Shown piece by piece: positions 5,583 to 7,025 of a stretch of DNA of 7,025 nt. The notes beneath the pieces were generated by a model, which made no database searches, was not told where the DNA came from, and saw only the letters and a list, made by a program, of their open reading frames with translations. The DNA is from Oscillospiraceae bacterium (GTDB taxonomy: Bacteria > Bacillota > Clostridia > Oscillospirales > Oscillospiraceae). The stretch lies in NCBI GenBank assembly GCA_016295225.1, contig JAEDLP010000090.1, positions 1-7,025 of the forward strand, written 5' to 3'. Made by a program: the position numbers and the translations under genes. Numbering within the stretch: position 1 is the first letter of the stretch; each line of letters begins with the position of its first letter.

Positions 5583-6947
5583 ATGGACGGAACCTACGGA
5601 ATCATCAGTCTTCTTCCCGTACTTGTCCTCATCGTCGTTGCTCTGATCACCAAACGTACCTTTGAATCCCTGCTCATCGCCACCCTTCTGGCCCTGGTTA
5701 TTGGCTACAAGGGGGCTTGGTTCCCGGCCCTTGTGGAGCAGCTCCAGACCGTCGCTGCGGAAAACATCTGGGTGCTGCTGGTGGTGGGCCTGCTGGGGGG
5801 CCTGGTGGGCGTTCTGGAGAAATCCCGGGCGGCCATGGGCTTTGCCGGCCTGCTCTCCCGGTTTGCCACCACCAAAAAGAAGTCCCTGCTGGCGGAGTGG
5901 GCCCTCAGCGTCCTGCTGTTTGTGGACGACTATCTGAACATCCTGACCACCGCCTCTATCACCAAGCGTCTGAACGACTCCCACCGGGTCCACCGGACGA
6001 TGACCGCCTACATCATCGGTTCCACCTCGGCTCCGGTGGTGGTGCTGATTCCTCTGTCCTCCTGGTCCATCTACTACGCCAGCCTGATCGAGAGCACCGG
6101 CATCGTCCCCGAGGGGGGGAGCGGCGTGTTGGCCTACATCCAATCCATTCCCTTCATGTTCTACCCCATGTTCTGTCTGCTGGTCCTTCTGCTGGTCATC
6201 GCAGGGGTCATCCCCCTCTTCGGCCCCATCCGGAAGTATCAGAAGCAGGCTGAGGAGACCGGCCAGCTCTACCCCGATGCCCGTCCGGCTGAGGAGGAGA
6301 CCGCCGAGGAGCCCACCGGTAAGGCCGGCGGCGTAATCGACTTCGTCCTGCCCATCCTGGTGTTGCTGGCCGCCACCATCTACTTTGATATCGACGTGCT
6401 GGCCGGCGTGGCGATAGCCCTGGTCTTCACCTGCATCATGTACCTGGTCCGGAAGCTCATGTCCGTGGCCGAGTTCGTGGACACCGTCTGGGAGGGCTTC
6501 TCCACCATGGTGTCCGTGCTGGCCCTGCTGGTCATCGCCTTCCTGTTCAAGGCAGCCTGCGAGAACCTGGGCATGTCTGAGTACATCATCGGCAAGGTGG
6601 CCCCCCTGATGGCCGGCCAGGTCCTCCCCTTCGCAGTCTTCCTGGTGGCCACCCTGATGACCTTTGCCCTGGCCAACGCCTGGGGCGTGTCGGCCATCAT
6701 GGTGCCCCTTATCGTCCCCCTGGCCCAGGCCATGGACGCCAACCTGGCAGTGGCCATCGCGGCCATCTTCTCCGGCTCGGTGTTCGGCACCCAGCTGTGC
6801 TTCTATTCGGACAACGCCATCCTCATCGGCCAGGCCACAGATATCCTACCCCTGGACCACGTGAAGACCCAGATGCCCTTCGCCCTGTGCGCCGGCATCC
6901 TGACTTCCATCGCCTACCTGGCCTACGGATTCCTCTTCCTGGGCTGA
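5583..6947 (+). CDS. NhaC-family Na+/H+ antiporter-type transporter
   Basis: A 454-residue polytopic membrane protein of the NhaC group (Na_H_antiporter family), usual length. Family signatures: LLFVDDYLNILTTASITKRL (111-130) with paired acids D115/D116 in a membrane segment, followed by the conserved STSAPV (147-152); and in the second half FSGSVFGTQLCFYSDNAIL (396-414) with IGQATD and DHVKTQMP (425-432). About ten or more hydrophobic segments are visible, including 5-23, 26-41, 60-78, 104-122, 140-160, 190-213, 250-268, 271-289, 307-324, 345-380, 386-405 and 432-453. An acidic, proline-containing loop at 214-250 separates the halves. Members exchange Na+ for H+ or couple these to organic solutes (malate/lactate exchange in Bacillus MleN). 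Next to a putrescine-degrading operon and its regulator, uptake of an amine or export of its product is plausible but unproven. It may be cotranscribed with the regulator, as no terminator separates them; no convincing promoter of its own was found. Confidence 0.88.
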   Translation: MDGTYGIISLLPVLVLIVVALITKRTFESLLIATLLALVIGYKGAWFPALVEQLQTVAAENIWVLLVVGLLGGLVGVLEKSRAAMGFAGLLSRFATTKKKSLLAEWALSVLLFVDDYLNILTTASITKRLNDSHRVHRTMTAYIIGSTSAPVVVLIPLSSWSIYYASLIESTGIVPEGGSGVLAYIQSIPFMFYPMFCLLVLLLVIAGVIPLFGPIRKYQKQAEETGQLYPDARPAEEETAEEPTGKAGGVIDFVLPILVLLAATIYFDIDVLAGVAIALVFTCIMYLVRKLMSVAEFVDTVWEGFSTMVSVLALLVIAFLFKAACENLGMSEYIIGKVAPLMAGQVLPFAVFLVATLMTFALANAWGVSAIMVPLIVPLAQAMDANLAVAIAAIFSGSVFGTQLCFYSDNAILIGQATDILPLDHVKTQMPFALCAGILTSIAYLAYGFLFLG

Positions 6948-6970
6948 TCCATCCACCCACTTCAAAACGC

Positions 6971-7001
6971 AACACCCCTGCGGCTATGCCGCAGGGGTGT
7001 T
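6971..7001 (+). terminator. Probable transcription terminator after the transporter gene
   Basis: A perfect 14-bp GC-rich stem (AACACCCCTGCGGC, 6971-6984, with 6988-7001) closes a 3-base loop. It begins 23 bases after the transporter stop. The + strand tail (CTGTGCTTATCGTCTCTTTTT) is T-rich but has no immediate T-run; on the - strand the tail is GCGTTTTG. Termination is likely because of stem strength and position, possibly for transcripts from both sides. Confidence 0.72.
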
Positions 7002-7025
7002 CTGTGCTTATCGTCTCTTTTTCCC

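Noticed and set aside
5464..5646. 60-codon ORF (GTG start) overlapping the transporter start
   Set aside because: No SD precedes it, the sequence is unlike any protein I know, and most of its second half is the transporter gene in another frame.

Overview
The window looks like part of a G+C-rich, Gram-positive anaerobic Clostridia genome. An Oscillospiraceae-type gut bacterium (Flavonifractor, Intestinimonas or Oscillibacter kind) is my best guess. This is inferred from GC-rich third codon positions, strong Shine-Dalgarno (SD) sites, intrinsic hairpin terminators, AT-rich control regions between GC-rich genes, and the style of the proteins. No RNA gene, CRISPR array, insertion sequence or phage feature is visible.

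Layout. (1) 1-1211, + strand: the 3' part of an ABC-2-type membrane permease gene whose start lies outside the window. (2) 1232-1265: a hairpin terminator shared by the converging permease and aldehyde dehydrogenase genes. (3) 4269 down to 1295, - strand: a two-gene operon, a PatA-like putrescine aminotransferase followed by an aldehyde dehydrogenase. The 107-base gap between them carries a long inverted repeat. (4) 4270-4633: an AT-rich divergent control region with candidate promoters facing both ways. (5) 4634-5407, + strand: a regulator with a GAF-like sensory half and a LuxR-type helix-turn-helix. (6) 5583-6947, + strand: a 454-residue NhaC-family sodium-coupled membrane transporter, after a 175-base leader with a hairpin that could mask its ribosome binding site. 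(7) 6971-7001: a strong hairpin that probably ends that transcript.

How the genes fit together. Items 3 to 6 read as one polyamine/diamine catabolism module. The aminotransferase should move one amino group of putrescine (or cadaverine) to a 2-oxo acid, giving an amino-aldehyde. The dehydrogenase should oxidise this to 4-aminobutyrate (GABA) or 5-aminovalerate. The divergent regulator is the natural candidate to control the operon and the transporter. The transporter could carry the amine, its product, or simply Na+/H+. The enzyme families are clear from the sequence. The exact substrates, the regulator's ligand and the transporter's role are inference. The permease at the left edge is separated by a terminator and is probably unrelated.
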